Source of the DNA: Heterohyrax brucei
Taxonomy: Eukaryota; Chordata; Mammalia; Hyracoidea; Procaviidae
Reading direction: 5' to 3'
Length of the DNA stretch: 64,000 nucleotides
Assembly (NCBI GenBank): GCA_028571685.1
Contig: CM053143.1
Location: 141,580,829-141,644,828, forward strand
The notes below the pieces were generated by a model. The model searched no databases, was not told the DNA's origin, and worked only from the letters and a program-made list of their open reading frames with translations. The translations under genes and the position numbers were made by a program. Position 1 is the stretch's first letter. Each line of letters begins with the position of its first letter. Shown in pieces: positions 32,030-41,199 of this stretch.

Positions 32030-33666
32030 TACAACAAATCTGATCAGCATCTAATCTCCAAAATCTGCAAAATAATAAGAAACCTCAACAACAAAAAAGA
32101 CAACCCAATTAAAAAATTGGCAAAGAACATAAACAGGTATTTCACCAAAGAAGACATCTAGGCAGCTAACAGGTACATGAGGAAATGCTCACAGTCTCTA
32201 GCCACTAGAAAAATCCAAATCAAAACTACAATAAGACACCATTTCATTCCAACAAGGCTGGCATTAATGCAAAAAAAACACAAAATAATAAATGTCAGAG
32301 AAGCTGTGGAGAGACTGGAACTCTTCTATACTGCTGTTGGGAATGTAAAATAGTACAACTTGCTTTGGAAATCAATTTAGCACCTCCTTAAAAAGCTAGA
32401 AGTAGGAATTACATACTATTCAGCAATGCTACTTTCTTGGAATATATCTTAAAGAAATAAGAGCTGTCACATAAATAGATTGATAAACAGCAATGTTTAT
32501 TGCAGCACTACCCACAAAGCAAAGAGATGGAATCAACCTAGGTGCCTGTCAGTGGATGAATAGATAAGCAAACTGTGTTATGTTCACACAACAGAATACC
32601 ATGTAGTGATAGAAAACAACAGTGAACTTGGGAAACATCGCTTTACGTGGAGGAATCTGGAAGGCATTACGGTGAGTGAAATTAGTTACAAAAGGACAAA
32701 TATTATACAAAAGTCCACTGTTATAAGGACTCAAGAAAAGATTTAAATTGAAGAAAACAGTCTTTGATGATTAGGGTGAGGAAGAGTATTCACTGATTAG
32801 GCAAAAGTAGAAACTGTGTTAGGTGAAAGAACAATGCAAAGTAGAAGGGAGGTCAGCACAGCTGAACTCAACCAAAAGCTAAGAGGTTTCCTAAATATAA
32901 CCCAACCCTTTGAAGGACAGAGTAGCAGGGGCAGGATCCGGGGACCATTGTTTCAGTGAACATCTAGATTCATTGGCATAACAAATTTTTTAAGGGACTG
33001 TTCTGTATCCCACTTCATTGAGTGGTGTCTGGCGGTCTTAAAAGGTAGCAAGCATCCACCTAAGTAGTGTCATTTGGCCCCAACACACCTGGAACAGAGA
33101 AAAATGAAGGACATCAAAGACATAAGAAAAAAATGAGCCCAAGAGACAGAAAGGGTCACGTAATCCAGAGACCACATCAGCATGAGACCAAAAGAACTAA
33201 ATGGTGCCCGGTCACCACCAATGACTGTCCCAACAGTGAACGCAACAAAATGGGTGCAGAACTTAAACTCTACTAAAAACACCAGCCTTGATTTTCTGAC
33301 AGACTGGAGGGTCCCCAGAAGCCAAGGCTCCAAGACTCTCTGTTAGCCCAGAACTGAAACCATTCCCAAAGACAACTCTTCAGACAAAGATTGGACTTAT
33401 TTATAAGACATAAAATGATACCAGTGAAGAGCTGGTTCGTGGTTTCAGTAGATACATAAGACTGAGTGGTGAACTCCTGCCAAGAGGTGAGATGAGAGGG
33501 GGACAGGAGTTAGGCAAATGGACACAGGAAATACAGGGTGAAAAGGAGAAGGGTTGTGCCACAGTGTGGGGAGAGCAGCTAGTTACATAGCAGTGTGTGT
33601 ACAAGTTTTTATGTAACAAATTGACTTGGATTGTAAATTTTCACTTAAGGCACAATAAAGTATTTT

Positions 33667-33996
33667 TTAAAAAACAAGTTTTTTGCAGCTGGTTTGCCCA
33701 ATGCACTGTTTGATTTCTTGACTTTGGTTTCCATGGATGTTGATTGTGGATCCAAGTAAAATGAAATTCTTGACAACTTCAATGTTTCCTCCATTTATGA
33801 TGTTGCTTATTGGTCCAGTTATGAGATTTTTTGTTTTCTTTACATTGAGGTATAAGCCATACTGAAGGCTGTGGTCTTTCATTTTCATCAGTAAGTGCTT
33901 CAAGTCCTCTTCACTTTCAGCAAACAGGGTTGCATCATCAGTATAACAGATTGTTAACAAGTCCTTCTGCAATCTTGGTGCCCCATTCTTCCTCAT
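33667..33996 (-). pseudogene. RTE reverse transcriptase fragment
   Basis: The minus-strand frame contains ICYTDDATLFAESEEDLKHL, the RT catalytic box with YTDD in place of YADD (both Asp present), followed by the conserved KMKDHSLQYGLYLNVKKTKN region. About 109 codons remain open. The remaining domains are missing or broken. Confidence 0.85.
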
Positions 33997-34118
33997 AGAG
34001 CCCAGGTTTTCAGATTATTTGCTCAGGATATACATTGAACGGGTATAGTGAAAGGACACAGCCCTGATGTTCACCTTTCCGGACTTTAAACCATGCAGTA
34101 TTCCCTTGTTCTGTTTGG

Positions 34119-34195
34119 AAGTAGATAGCCAGGCCTTTCTTCCTGGTCTGCTTTATTCTGGAAGCTCTGCTGAAACCTGTCCACCGTGGGTGACT
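34119..34195 (-). repeat. tRNA-Gly SINE fragment
   Basis: 'agtagatagccaggcctttc', 'ttctggaagctctgctgaaa'. The middle of the SINE only, joined to the RTE copy. Confidence 0.65.
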
Positions 34196-34633
34196 TTTGA
34201 CATCCTAGTAGCACAGCTTGCAGCATCGAAGCTAACACAATATAACTGACAGAAAAGTGGTGGCTTCTTTCCCTGTTTCTCATATACTTAGCAACATTGT
34301 AACCACCTGGTGATCTCTTCATCCCAACCCAGACTAACTTCCATTCTCCTCTTCCAGGTCTGCACCTCAGTAGCTTAGAAATACTAGCAGAATCCAGCCT
34401 TGATTGGCATTTTGGCCAATCAAAATGATGTCAATGAGTCCTGAGTCTCAAGGGACCATTGACCACACCCCAGAGTGATTGTCCACGAAGGTAAAGCAGA
34501 TATAGCTGAATCTCCCCACCCACTTGCATTTACCAAGGACAGTTTCTTTCCCTTCAGTGTACACATGGGCCATGTCTGGAGAATATGTTAAATACACCAA
34601 CTGATTTATCCAAAATGTAGACTATTGTAAGTT
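34196..34633. other. Nothing recognised
   Basis: Unassigned sequence, ending in a run of A (34634-34649). Confidence 0.4.
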
Positions 34634-34649
34634 AAAAAAAAAAAAAAAA

Positions 34650-34798
34650 CTATTGCCATCAATTTGATTCCAGCCCACACCCTCTAAGTCAGAGCAGAAC
34701 TGTTCCATAGGGTTTGCAAGGAACAGCTGGTGGATACAAACTGGTGACCTTTTGATTATCAGCCAAACACTTAACTGCTGAGCAACCTAGGCTTTCTA
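34650..34798 (-). repeat. AfroSINE, short form
   Basis: 'ctattgccatcaatttgatt', 'tcagagcagaactgttccat', head complement 'gagcaacctaggctttc'. The A run just before it lies at the tail side. Confidence 0.82.
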
Positions 34799-34799
34799 A

Positions 34800-35945
34800 G
34801 CCAAGTGCTTGTCAGTATTACACACGTTAGCCACAATGCCTTCTCTACCATTCGTATCTCAGGATGTGAAGGGCTCAGCCCCTTCTCAGTAAGGCTTCCA
34901 GATGTTCCACAAGAGCAGGAAGAGAAAAAACTCCAACGGGACTGCTGAGAACTGAGCAGAGATCTTCCATCCTTGTCACTGGAAGGCCTACACAAAGCAG
35001 ACCAAGCCCTGGGAGCCCACTCACAAGACATGGTAAGCCTGCGAGAGGGGGGTCGAAGTTAACAGAAAGCAAATGTCTGCTTTGGCAAGGTTCACAGCTG
35101 ACATCACTTTATTTTCCTCTCCATTGTAAGTGAAGAAAAAGTTGTAACACGACTGCTCTGCAGCACACTCAAAACACGGAAAGTTCTGTTTGACTTTGTC
35201 GGTGCTTCCTACGATAAGCACCACGTGGCAGCAGGCTCTGCTCGTTACCATGCTAAATTATCAGTTTAAATATCTTTTCCATACATTATCTGGGAAGGAA
35301 GAAAATATCAAAGGGCTAGGACAGAGGAAGATTACTCCAGCAAAGCCACGAAAACGTGTTTGAATTTGATTTGCAATGAACTTGATTCAATTAGTGACCC
35401 TGATGTTGCTGAATCACCTAGGTTTCTGGAGTCCCCCTCAAACATCCAAATGAAATGACTGGAAAGGCTATTTAATGTGCAGCGATAATCTGCAGGGATT
35501 ACTGGGGGCTTGACCAGTCTAGCCTTCTTTCTGACCATCACATCCTAGAGATGTCTGTGTCTCTCATGTATCCAGTTCTTTGCCATGCTGAGCACTTTCC
35601 CAATCCCTACTGCACCCCGCCCCAAATCACCAACCCAGCAGTTTTGTACATCATAAATTGGGACTAAAGCTTGGGGAAGCAGACAGGAACTGCCCCCCAA
35701 TACAGCAACAATTAAAACTGCATATTTGATATCCCTGAGTAATTTCCAGGCATAGAACTTTTCCTTTGGTCATGCTGTCTCTTTCAGATTGCAACTTACC
35801 ACCAATGTCTTGTCTTCTCCTACCTTTCTAGAACCCTTCTCCTCTCATCTCTAGTTTCCAGTCTCAAAGCTCCTAAACAGCATTTACTTTCTTTTATGGG
35901 GTCTTTAGTTCTTCATTTCTGGGATCTCTGTCTCTCTCTTACAGG
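34800..35945. other. No gene recognised
   Basis: About 1.1 kb free of recognised repeats. Overlapping minus-strand frames (65-86 codons, 34771-35251) have no domain, no repeat origin and no splice signals I can support, so I leave them uncalled. Confidence 0.45.
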
Positions 35946-35947
35946 CA

Positions 35948-35999
<52 letters not shown>

Positions 36000-36003
36000 C
36001 ACA
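35946..36003 (+). repeat. (CA)n microsatellite
   Basis: Nearly pure AC dinucleotide repeat with one G substitution near 35993. Likely length-variable between individuals. Confidence 0.95.
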
Positions 36004-36057
36004 TCCTAGACTATTCTCTGGACATGTTTGCATATCTAAGTTCTCCATCTATTGTAC

Positions 36058-36192
36058 TTCGGGGGTGTAGTGGTCAAGCACTACAACTGCTAGCCTACTG
36101 CTCCTTGGAAACCCTATGGGCCCATTCTAGTCTATTCTATAGGGTCACTAGGAGTTAGAATCCACTCAGTGGCAATTGGTTTGGTTTTTGCT
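36058..36192 (+). repeat. AfroSINE with internal deletion
   Basis: 'gggggtgtagtggtcaagca' head, then directly 'actgctccttggaaacccta' (B box region lost), tail 'ggagttagaatccactcagt'. Confidence 0.8.
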
Positions 36193-36600
36193 GGTATCAC
36201 CTGCTACAGAGTTCCATCCATTCACTGCTTAAAACTCGAACAGAAGCTTCCAGGTTCTAGGATTTCCATTGCCATGGTCAAATCCTTCTGTAGTTAGAAT
36301 ACTGTGGGCTGCAAATACAGAAGCCTCGTCTCTAACCCTAGAGTCTGGGCAGACTCAGACATGGGACAATCAAGCTTCTTTTGTTCTATAACTCCCTTGA
36401 CTCTGCCCTTGTGCCCACTGCCTCTAGGTTCACTTCCTCTTAGCTGTAAGCCACCTACCAAGAGCAATGAGAACAGCATGTTTCCAACTCCACATCCATC
36501 AAGTCAGAAAGAAAGTAGTTTCTCCAACCAAAAAAGAAAATTCTTTCCTCTCAATCTATTGTCACCAGTTTAACTTCTCATCCAATAACTAATAATGGTA
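36193..36600. other. Nothing recognised
   Basis: No gene. 'ttcactgcttaaaactcgaa' near 36225 resembles an old repeat that I cannot name. Confidence 0.35.
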
Positions 36601-36603
36601 AAG

Positions 36604-36756
36604 CCAGACAGTGAGTGCCTGGGTTCCTGAACCACTCACAGGTAGGAAGTTTGAATTATGACAACCGACTTAAAACAACCACACTACACCATTTTGTTCT
36701 GTTGTACATAGGTTGCTATGAGTCAGAACCGACTTGAGGGCACCTAACAACAACAT
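36604..36756 (+). repeat. Diverged SINE with RTE-type tail
   Basis: A poor head ('gagtgcctgggttcctga'), but a clear end 'gttctgttgtacataggttg', 'agtcagaaccgacttgaggg', 'cacctaacaacaac', the same as the RTE 3' terminus. Confidence 0.65.
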
Positions 36757-36920
36757 GGAAACCCTGGTGCCATGGTGGTTAAGAGCTATAGCTTCTAACC
36801 GAAAGGTCAGCTATTCGAATTCACCAGACGCTCCTTGGAAACTCTATGGGGTGTTTCTACTCTATCCTATAGGGTCTCTATGAGTCAGAACTGACTCGAT
36901 GCAATGGCGTTGGTTTTCAG
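36757..36920 (+). repeat. AfroSINE, short form
   Basis: Directly follows the previous element's 'aacaacat' tail. Head 'ggaaaccctggtgccatggt', 'gctattcgaattcaccagac', tail 'agtcagaactgactcgatgc'. Confidence 0.92.
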
Positions 36921-36924
36921 GTTT

Positions 36925-37572
36925 AACAACATACCACTGGAGACAGGGATGGGGTCAGCTTCCTAACCTGCACAGGGAAGGAGGAAATGTCTAATCAAAA
37001 CTGGGTTTTGTTGTAGGTAAAGGGATAAGGATGGACGCTGTATAGTGTTCTATAGATCTCTACCTCAGAGACCTCTGTAAGGAGCACAGGGTGAGGGGGA
37101 AGGAGGAGAATAACCAAGACATATTCCCGTTGGCTGGAATGCATCCTGAAATATTATGGGAGCAAACTTGTGGAATCAAAGAGGATTTTATTTAGCATAG
37201 CAATGAATTATATAAGAATACAAAGGAATCTCTGAGTAGATCAAACAAGCTCCAAAACCATGAATTCATACCAACAGGTAAGGCAATGTTTATGACTCCA
37301 ATCTGAGAAATAGTCTTTTGTTTAAACCACTGATGCTTTGTGCAGATGGTAACAATAATGCATCTGTGTGCCACTGGAAACTTTCAAGACCAGCTTTGAT
37401 CTGTTTTCTCATTTGATTCTGCTTAAGTGGGCCACAACTAATGGAATCGTTCAGTCTGTTTGACTTTTAAAACATTTTATTTGCATCAGTTAAGCAACTA
37501 CCATTTTATGGAGATAGCTTCCTCAGCCCATTCCATCTTAGACAGGCTGGTTGAGATTGTCCCAAGAGTAAC
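36925..37572. other. Nothing recognised
   Basis: Unassigned sequence. No coding signal. Confidence 0.4.
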
Positions 37573-37982
37573 TGTTACAAACTGAATTGTGTTCCCCAAA
37601 CATCTGTATTATAAATTCTACACTCCTGTGTATGTAATCCCATTTGAGAACAGGAGTTTTTGTTATGTTAATGAGGCCATCATCAGCATTTGGTTGTCTT
37701 AAACCCAATCACTTTTGAGATACAAAAAACAAATTAAGCACAGAGAGGGAAGCACGGGCCAAAGAGAAGATACAGGCCAGATGAAAACTGTCAAGGAACC
37801 AAGAAACAGAAGCTTCAAGAGTCAAGGGCTTTCCCCCAGAGCTGACAGAGAAAAGCTTCCTCCTAGCCAATGCTCTGAATTCAACTTCTGGCCTTCTAGA
37901 TTGTGAGAAAATAAATTTTTGTTTGTTAAAGCCACTCTCTTGTGGTATTTCTGTTACAGCAGCTTTAAGAAACTCAGCAACA
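37573..37982 (+). mobile_element. Solo MaLR/ERVL-type LTR
   Basis: Begins 'tgttacaaactgaattgtgt' and ends 'aagaaactcagcaaca'. The 3' part has 'gtgagaaaataaatttttgt' and 'gtggtatttctgttacagca'. 410 bp, so internally shortened relative to the ~500-bp copies. No clear target duplication. Confidence 0.78.
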
Positions 37983-38593
37983 GAGGATGAAGCAGGGGAT
38001 GCTTGGCTCAGTTGGAAAAAGAAAGAAAGAACAACTGTTTTTATAGGTCTTTTGAGAGAAACTGACTCAACTAAATAATCTCAGGTGAGATGTTGACCAC
38101 AATTTTTCCTCTTCATGAAACAGTTACTAGTTCTAAAATGTTGGAGGAAGGTCATAGAATATTTAATTAACTTCATTTTTAAAATATGATTTAGGCAATC
38201 GAAACTATTTTTTAATGATTACCATATCATATGTAAATAATATGTACCCTTTCTATGTTTACTTGCTAACTGCACCTTCCCTCCATGAAGTGTTTTCATA
38301 AACACACTATGCTAATTTTTAATGTATCAGACACATTTTATTTGTATAAAAACATGATAAATATAAATTACAGTTAAGCCAGTTAGCAAGGAAATCAGAT
38401 TCAAAGCATTCAACTGAAGAGAAATGGTTAGGAATTCAACATAGTCAAAAATAATCATCTCAGGGTCCTGGCATGATAAGAGCCATGGTTTGATAGCTGG
38501 ATCTAACTATCAGTACGTCATCCTGTTTTTCACACTGTAATTCCCAGAATATTTATGGATATATGTGTTGTTGTTATGCTTATGGATATACAT
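37983..38593. other. Nothing recognised
   Basis: AT-rich unassigned sequence. Confidence 0.4.
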
Positions 38594-38782
38594 GTGTTGT
38601 TGTTGTTGAGTGCTGTTGTATTGATTCCAACTCGTAGTGACCTCAGGTGACAGAACAGAACTGCTCCATAAGGTTTTTCTTGGCCGTATCTTTACAAGAG
38701 CAAATTTCCAGTCTTTCTCCTGCACAGTGGCTGGGTAGAATTAATAGCCAAGCACTTGATCATTGCACTACCAGGGCTCCTT
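38594..38782 (-). repeat. AfroSINE, long form
   Basis: 'gttgttgttgagtgctgttg', 'gacagaacagaactgctcca', head complement 'gcactaccagggctcc'. It ends only 12 bp before the left target duplication of the big L1. Confidence 0.88.
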
Positions 38783-38794
38783 AAAGCACATCAA

Positions 38795-38808
38795 AAATTT
38801 AAATTCAG
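38795..38808. repeat. L1 target-site duplication, left
   Basis: AAATTTAAATTCAG, identical to 45987-46000. This fixes the 5' boundary of the L1 at 38809. Confidence 0.9.
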
Positions 38809-38824
38809 TTAGGAGGGGCAGAGT

Positions 38825-38833
38825 CAAGATGGC
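38825..38833 (+). promoter_or_regulatory. YY1-like site at L1 5' end
   Basis: CAAGATGGC lies 17-25 bp from the element start. Human L1 has a YY1 site of this core in nearly the same place, where it sets the start of transcription. Site identity is by sequence only. Confidence 0.6.
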
Positions 38834-39240
38834 AGACTAAGCACACATCTCCCTCTATCCCTCTGGAAACCAAAACCTGAATTAATAATCAAACGGAGCC
38901 TTCTGATCACCTAATCAACCCCAGGACACAGCACAGGGCTGTTAATTTTGACTTCATACCACTGAGCGAAAAACCTCCTCTCTTTCACTGACTTCCACTC
39001 CTGGCTAGCCCTGTCTCTCACGAACTGAAGGTAAATGCACCACTTTGACTTTTTTTCCCCCTCTGTCTTGGCCAGCGGGCGGAGCTGGGTCTTGCCTGGT
39101 GGCTAGACTCAGATATGCTGCTGGGGGGATAGGCAGGTGAAATTCTCATATTTTGAGAGCCAGGCTTAGGACTCTGTTAATCTAGCCACTTTGGGCCTGT
39201 CGTTTTATCTCTGCCACAGTGGGGTTTGTACAGAATTTCA

Positions 39241-39610
39241 CAGTCAGTGTGCAGGATGCCATGTTGGGTATGGAGATTTTAGCGGGACCTAATTCTTAGC
39301 CTGGGAGCCAGCGCCTGCAAACAGGACAGTGCTTCTCTGACAGAAAAGTAGTAATTTACACAGTGCCACCTACATTGGGGGCCCTGCAACAGAAGCAGAG
39401 GAATCACTACCTCTTGGCACCTTTAGCCCCTCTATCTGCTGCCTGTGTGGAGGGCGCCATCTTGGATACGGTGGCTGCAGCTGGACCTAATTCTTTGCTT
39501 GGGAGCCAGAACCTGCCCACAGGAGAGAGCTTTTCTACCAGAAAAGCAGTACTCTACACAGTGTCACCTAAGGCAGGGACCTGTCAGCAGAGGCCAACAG
39601 GGCAGTAGCA
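39241..39610 (+). repeat. Tandem monomer pair in the L1 5' UTR
   Basis: Matching blocks keep a constant 198-bp offset: GCCATGTTG (39258) with GCCATCTTG (39456), 'ggacctaattctt' (39285) with the same (39483), and 'acacagtg.cacct' (39358) with (39556). The second unit carries GCCATCTTG, a reverse YY1-like core. Confidence 0.75.
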
Positions 39611-39814
39611 CTGCTGTATTCTGAACTAGTTTGTATCATCTGTGGTTGGATATAGTGGTGCTTACTTTGCCCGTTGAGAAGAGGGACCTCTACACCTGAA
39701 AACCTGAATGACTTGGGAAGTGGTCAGATACCTTTTGCTTTCCACTTTAAGACAGCCTAGAGAAACATCTGCCGTCCATAATCACAGTATTTCTTCCAGC
39801 CTCTACTTACTCAC

Positions 39815-40776
39815 ATGGGACCCCAAAAGCAACAGACACTTGTGGCATACAGGAAATCACCCATGGCTTCAGAAGGCTCCCAAACAAAGCAACTAAGGAG
39901 TTTTCCAGATGAAGAAACTTTTATGAAAGCATCAGAAAGTGAGTACAAAATGATTCTATACAGAGCCCTTCTAGACCTTATACAAAATACAGCCAAACAA
40001 AATGAAAAATTAAGCAAGCTGTTCAATCTGATGGAACACCAGTACTCTGAAATCCAGCAGATCAAGAACAAAATCAAAGACATAGCAACTTTCATGCAAA
40101 GCCAAGAAAACAGAATGGAACAAATGTAAAAAAGAATTTCTGACTTGGAAGACAGAGCTACTGACACCAGCGTCACTGAGCAGAAATCAGAAAAAAGAAA
40201 CAAGAAAAATGAAGAAGCATTAAGAAGCATGTGGGACTCTATTAAGAGGAACAACCTTCGATTAACTGGAGTCCCTGAATAGGGTGAGACATCTGAGAAC
40301 ACAGAGAGTATCGTTTCTGAGCTTCTGACAGAAAACTTCCCAGAAATCATGAAGGAAGTTAGAATATAGACATCTCAGATGCATATCGTACACCACCCAA
40401 TATAGATCTAAAAAGAAAGACTCCAAGACATATTATAATCAGGCTTAACAAAATGAAACATAAGCAGCAACTCTTAAAGGCAGCAAGACTCAAAGCAAAG
40501 CTAACATTCAGAAGGAAACCATGTAGGCTTTTGTTTGATTTCTCAGCAGAAACCATGCTGGCACAGAGACAGTGGCACGACACATTCAAAGCCTTGAAGG
40601 AGAAGAGCTTCAAACCAAGAATTATATATCTTACAAAACTATCTTTGAAATACTAAAATGAAATTAAGACATTCCCAGATAAACAGAAACTCAGAGACTT
40701 TGTAAAAACCAAACCAAAACTACAAGAAATACTGAAAGAAGTTCTTGGCTCTAGCTTAGAAGAACGAAAGCACTAA
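39815..40776 (+). pseudogene. L1 ORF1 (RNA-binding protein), disrupted
   Basis: Encodes the L1 nucleic-acid chaperone that coats L1 RNA. It starts MGPQKQQTLVAYRKSP. A coiled-coil follows (heptads around EKLSKLFNLMEHQYSEIQQI), then the RRM-like part with NNLRLTGVPE, and the C-terminal domain with DFSAETMLAQRQWHDTFKAL. In-frame stops are at 40127-40129, 40280-40282 and 40367-40369. A frame shift near 40360 moves the rest to another frame, which has one more stop at 40654-40656 before the final stop at 40774-40776. About 320 codons in total. Confidence 0.9.
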
Positions 40777-41199
40777 CTTTATATTTTAGAATGACACACT
40801 ACTTAAAACTCTACTCATTTAGGGAAGGCTCCAAAGTCAATCACAGCTTTAATACGGAAAGAAGCAATCCAGTGATCATCATGAAAACTATGGTGCCATC
40901 ATATTAAAAAGAGGGATGTACTACAGTCATTATAGTCCTTCCAGATGGAGAGGAAGAGGACAAGACTGGTAGTATTTAAAGTTGGGTTTATGTATAGTTT
41001 ATTAGGGGGGAATCATAGGGGCAGCTGTAAAGCACAACCAAGATGTATCAAACCATTTCAAGAAATGTAACACAGGAGTCTCAACAACTACAAAACTAGT
41101 ACTGAAAAAGGTGAAAAATCAACTCACAAAAAAGAATGTCCCAGAACAGACTAATAAGAACAACAGAGAAAACACCAACATAAAAATAAACATATCACA
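40777..41199 (+). other. L1 inter-ORF spacer
   Basis: About 420 bp, long for an inter-ORF region compared with human L1 (tens of bases). A-rich, with no open frame. It may have gained sequence or belong to a subfamily with a long spacer. Confidence 0.6.

Larger units (their letters stand above)
30505..33675 (+). mobile_element. L1 3' fragment, split by a mariner
   Basis: The left block (30505-30734) is L1 ORF2 C-terminal sequence ('aaaatgataaagaccttgaa', 'gaaaactggaaactctta'). The right block (32030-33675) continues ORF2 ('aatctccaaaatctgcaaaa', 'tattgcagcactacccacaa') and runs through the 3' UTR. Its 3' UTR segment near 33020 ('gtggtgtctggcggtctta') matches that of the full-length L1 at 45330, so they are related subfamilies. 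Ends at 'aataaagtattttttaaaaa'. Confidence 0.85.
30036..34118 (-). mobile_element. RTE LINE 3' part, split by an L1 fragment
   Basis: The left block (30036-30504: 'ccctatgtacaacacaatga', 'tgatgtccttctcgagggac', 'cttaaagtgacgtctttgct') ends in 'ttaacactctaaagag'. The right block (33676-34118) resumes exactly where a continuous RTE would go on ('ttttgcagctggtttgccca', 'atggatgttgattgtggatc'). So an L1 landed inside an RTE copy. Confidence 0.85.
38809..39814 (+). promoter_or_regulatory. L1 5' UTR / internal promoter
   Basis: About 1 kb, GC-richer than the surroundings. It starts with 'ttaggaggggcagagtcaag'. It contains a YY1-like CAAGATGGC at its very start and a tandem pair of ~198-bp-spaced units (39241-39412 and 39439-39610). 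In L1s the 5' UTR holds the internal pol II promoter; that this copy was ever active is inferred from its insertion only. Confidence 0.75.

Noticed and set aside
39811-40350. 179-codon minus-strand open frame
   Set aside because: It is the antisense shadow of L1 ORF1.
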